Shown: piece by piece, positions 62,669 through 64,000 of the stretch
Layout: every line of letters begins with the position of its first letter
How positions within the stretch are numbered: the stretch's first letter is position 1
Source of the DNA: an uncultured Christensenella sp.
Lineage (GTDB): Bacteria > Bacillota > Clostridia > Christensenellales > UBA1242
Direction: 5' to 3'
NCBI GenBank assembly: GCA_949282135.1
Contig: CASDOR010000014.1
Location: 1 to 64,000, forward strand
Length of the DNA stretch: 64,000 bases
Program-made: the position numbers and the translations under genes
Notes under the pieces: model-generated
Databases searched by the model: none
Told to the model about the DNA's origin: nothing
Seen by the model: only the letters and a program-made list of their open reading frames with translations

Positions 62669-64000
62669 ATGGCAAAAAAATATGTTTATTTGTTTAGCGA
62701 AGGCAATGCCAAAATGAGAGAAATCTTGGGCGGAAAAGGTGCAAATTTGGCAGAAATGACAAATCTTGGTCTTCCTGTTCCACAAGGTTTTACAATTTCA
62801 ACAGAGGCTTGTACTCAGTACTATGAAGACGGGAAGAAAATTAATAGCGAGATAGAGTCTCAGATTATGGAATACATAGGCAAGATGGAGAAAATTACCG
62901 GAAAGAAATTCGGTGATAAGGAAAATCCTCTTTTAGTGTCAGTTAGAAGTGGTGCTAGGGCTTCTATGCCTGGTATGATGGATACCATCTTAAACCTAGG
63001 ACTTAATGAGGAAGTTGTTGACGTAATTGCAAAAAAATCAAATAATCCTAGATGGGCTTGGGACTGCTATCGTAGATTTATTCAAATGTATAGCGATGTT
63101 GTTATGGAAGTTGGTAAGAAATATTTTGAAGAACTTATCGACAAAATGAAAGAGAAAAAGGGGGTTACTCTTGACGTTGAACTTTCTGCAGATGATTTAA
63201 AAGAGCTTGCAAGAGAGTTTAAAGAGGAATATAAGGCAAAAATAGGTAAAGAATTCCCAACTGATCCTAAAGAACAACTTATGGGTGCTATAATGGCTGT
63301 TTTCCGTAGTTGGGACAATCCAAGAGCAAACTACTACAGAATGCAAAATGATATTCCTTATAGTTGGGGTACAGCAGTTAATGTACAAATGATGGTCTTT
63401 GGTAATATGGGAGACACGTCAGGTACAGGTGTTGCATTTACTCGTGACCCAGCAACAGGGGAAAAGAAGCTTATGGGCGAATTCTTAATGAATGCACAAG
63501 GTGAGGACGTTGTTGCAGGTGTTAGAACTCCTATGCCTATTGCTAAAATGCAAGAGGTTATGCCTGAAGTTTATGCACAATTTAATGATATTTGTAAGAC
63601 CCTTGAAAATCATTACAAAGATATGCAAGATATGGAGTTTACTATTGAAGATAGAAAACTTTATATGCTTCAAACAAGAAATGGTAAGAGAACAGCACGT
63701 GCGGCAATAAAAATAGCTTGTGATTTAATTGATGAGGGGATGATTACTGAAAAGGAAGCTTTAATGCAAATTGATCCAAAGAGTCTTGATTCTCTTTTGC
63801 ACCCTCAATTTGACGCAAAAGCATTAAAGAGTGCTACTCCAATAGGGCAAGGACTTGCGGCTTCTCCAGGGGCAGCGTGTGGTGCTATTGTGTTTACAGC
63901 AGATGATGCTATTGAAAAAGGTAAAAATGGCGAGAAGGTTGTTCTTGTTAGACTTGAGACTTCTCCAGAAGACATTGAAGGAATGCACTATGCACAAGGT
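62669..64000 (+). CDS. ppdK: Pyruvate, phosphate dikinase, 3'-truncated by the window edge
   Basis: Interconverts PEP and pyruvate using AMP/PPi or ATP/Pi, central in clostridial glycolysis. The first 444 residues are visible. The ATP-grasp domain starts YVYLFSEGNAKMREILGGKGANLAEM and has SVRSGARASMPGMMDTILNLGLN (about 92-115) and SGTGVAFTRDPATGEKKLMGEFLMNAQGEDVV (about 252). The swivelling domain begins with GLAASPGAACGAIVF (about 396), but the catalytic histidine and the PEP domain lie beyond the window. An aggag site is eight bases before the ATG. Confidence 0.96.
   Translation, partial: MAKKYVYLFSEGNAKMREILGGKGANLAEMTNLGLPVPQGFTISTEACTQYYEDGKKINSEIESQIMEYIGKMEKITGKKFGDKENPLLVSVRSGARASMPGMMDTILNLGLNEEVVDVIAKKSNNPRWAWDCYRRFIQMYSDVVMEVGKKYFEELIDKMKEKKGVTLDVELSADDLKELAREFKEEYKAKIGKEFPTDPKEQLMGAIMAVFRSWDNPRANYYRMQNDIPYSWGTAVNVQMMVFGNMGDTSGTGVAFTRDPATGEKKLMGEFLMNAQGEDVVAGVRTPMPIAKMQEVMPEVYAQFNDICKTLENHYKDMQDMEFTIEDRKLYMLQTRNGKRTARAAIKIACDLIDEGMITEKEALMQIDPKSLDSLLHPQFDAKALKSATPIGQGLAASPGAACGAIVFTADDAIEKGKNGEKVVLVRLETSPEDIEGMHYAQG

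Overview
The window is AT-rich (roughly 30% GC by eye) and gene-dense. It looks like chromosome from an uncultured low-GC Bacillota of the Clostridia type. The clearest signs are two blocks that keep Bacillus/Clostridium gene order: mreB-like, minD, minE, spoIVFA-like, spoIVFB, then rplU, prp, rpmA (50.7-58.7 kb); and yqfC, yqfD, ybeY, era, recO, ppdK (58.9-64 kb). The spoIVFB, yqfC and yqfD genes point to a sporulating ancestry. No CRISPR array, insertion sequence, integrase or prophage module was seen.

Layout. 0-6.6 kb: tail of an acidic protein, a zinc-ribbon membrane protein, mnmA, a ytaF/mntP-like gene, a membrane-bound XRE regulator, yigZ, recX, acpS. 6.6-9.5 kb: a small accessory islet with a C-type-lectin-like fragment, a MazF toxin with an unrecognised upstream partner, and an XRE repressor divergent from a SLOG-type protein. 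9.6-16.9 kb: 23S rRNA uracil methyltransferase, lgt, a DivIVA-like protein, a putative metal permease, pepF, tRNA-Asn. 17-24 kb: two copies of a lipoprotein/XRE divergent module flank a short-chain dehydrogenase and a two-gene glycolipid glycosyltransferase operon. 24-29 kb: Smr protein, acyltransferase, hisS, rpiB, a lipoprotein, hflX and a cysteine-rich micropeptide. 29.7-47.7 kb: two very large membrane-anchored surface proteins enclose uvrB-uvrA, a J-domain protein, a DUF421/DUF4363 pair, a SpoVB-type flippase, a LysM protein and an acetyltransferase. 47.9-50.5 kb: a split TSUP permease, a two-cluster ferredoxin and a degenerate Ppx/GppA protein. 50.7-64 kb: the two conserved blocks, interrupted by a DUF4132-like protein and a helical protein of unknown function.

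The most striking global signal is the way transcription units start. At least nine genes have a -10 hexamer ending exactly seven positions before the start codon and no Shine-Dalgarno site, often with a 17-bp spacer to a -35 box. These look like leaderless mRNAs, coexisting with many genes that have strong Shine-Dalgarno sequences. The next most interesting signals are MinD-MinE kept without MinC (and an MreB-like gene without MreC/MreD), and three XRE genes that each sit divergently from another gene across operator-like inverted repeats.

All calls come from reading the sequence; no database search was run.
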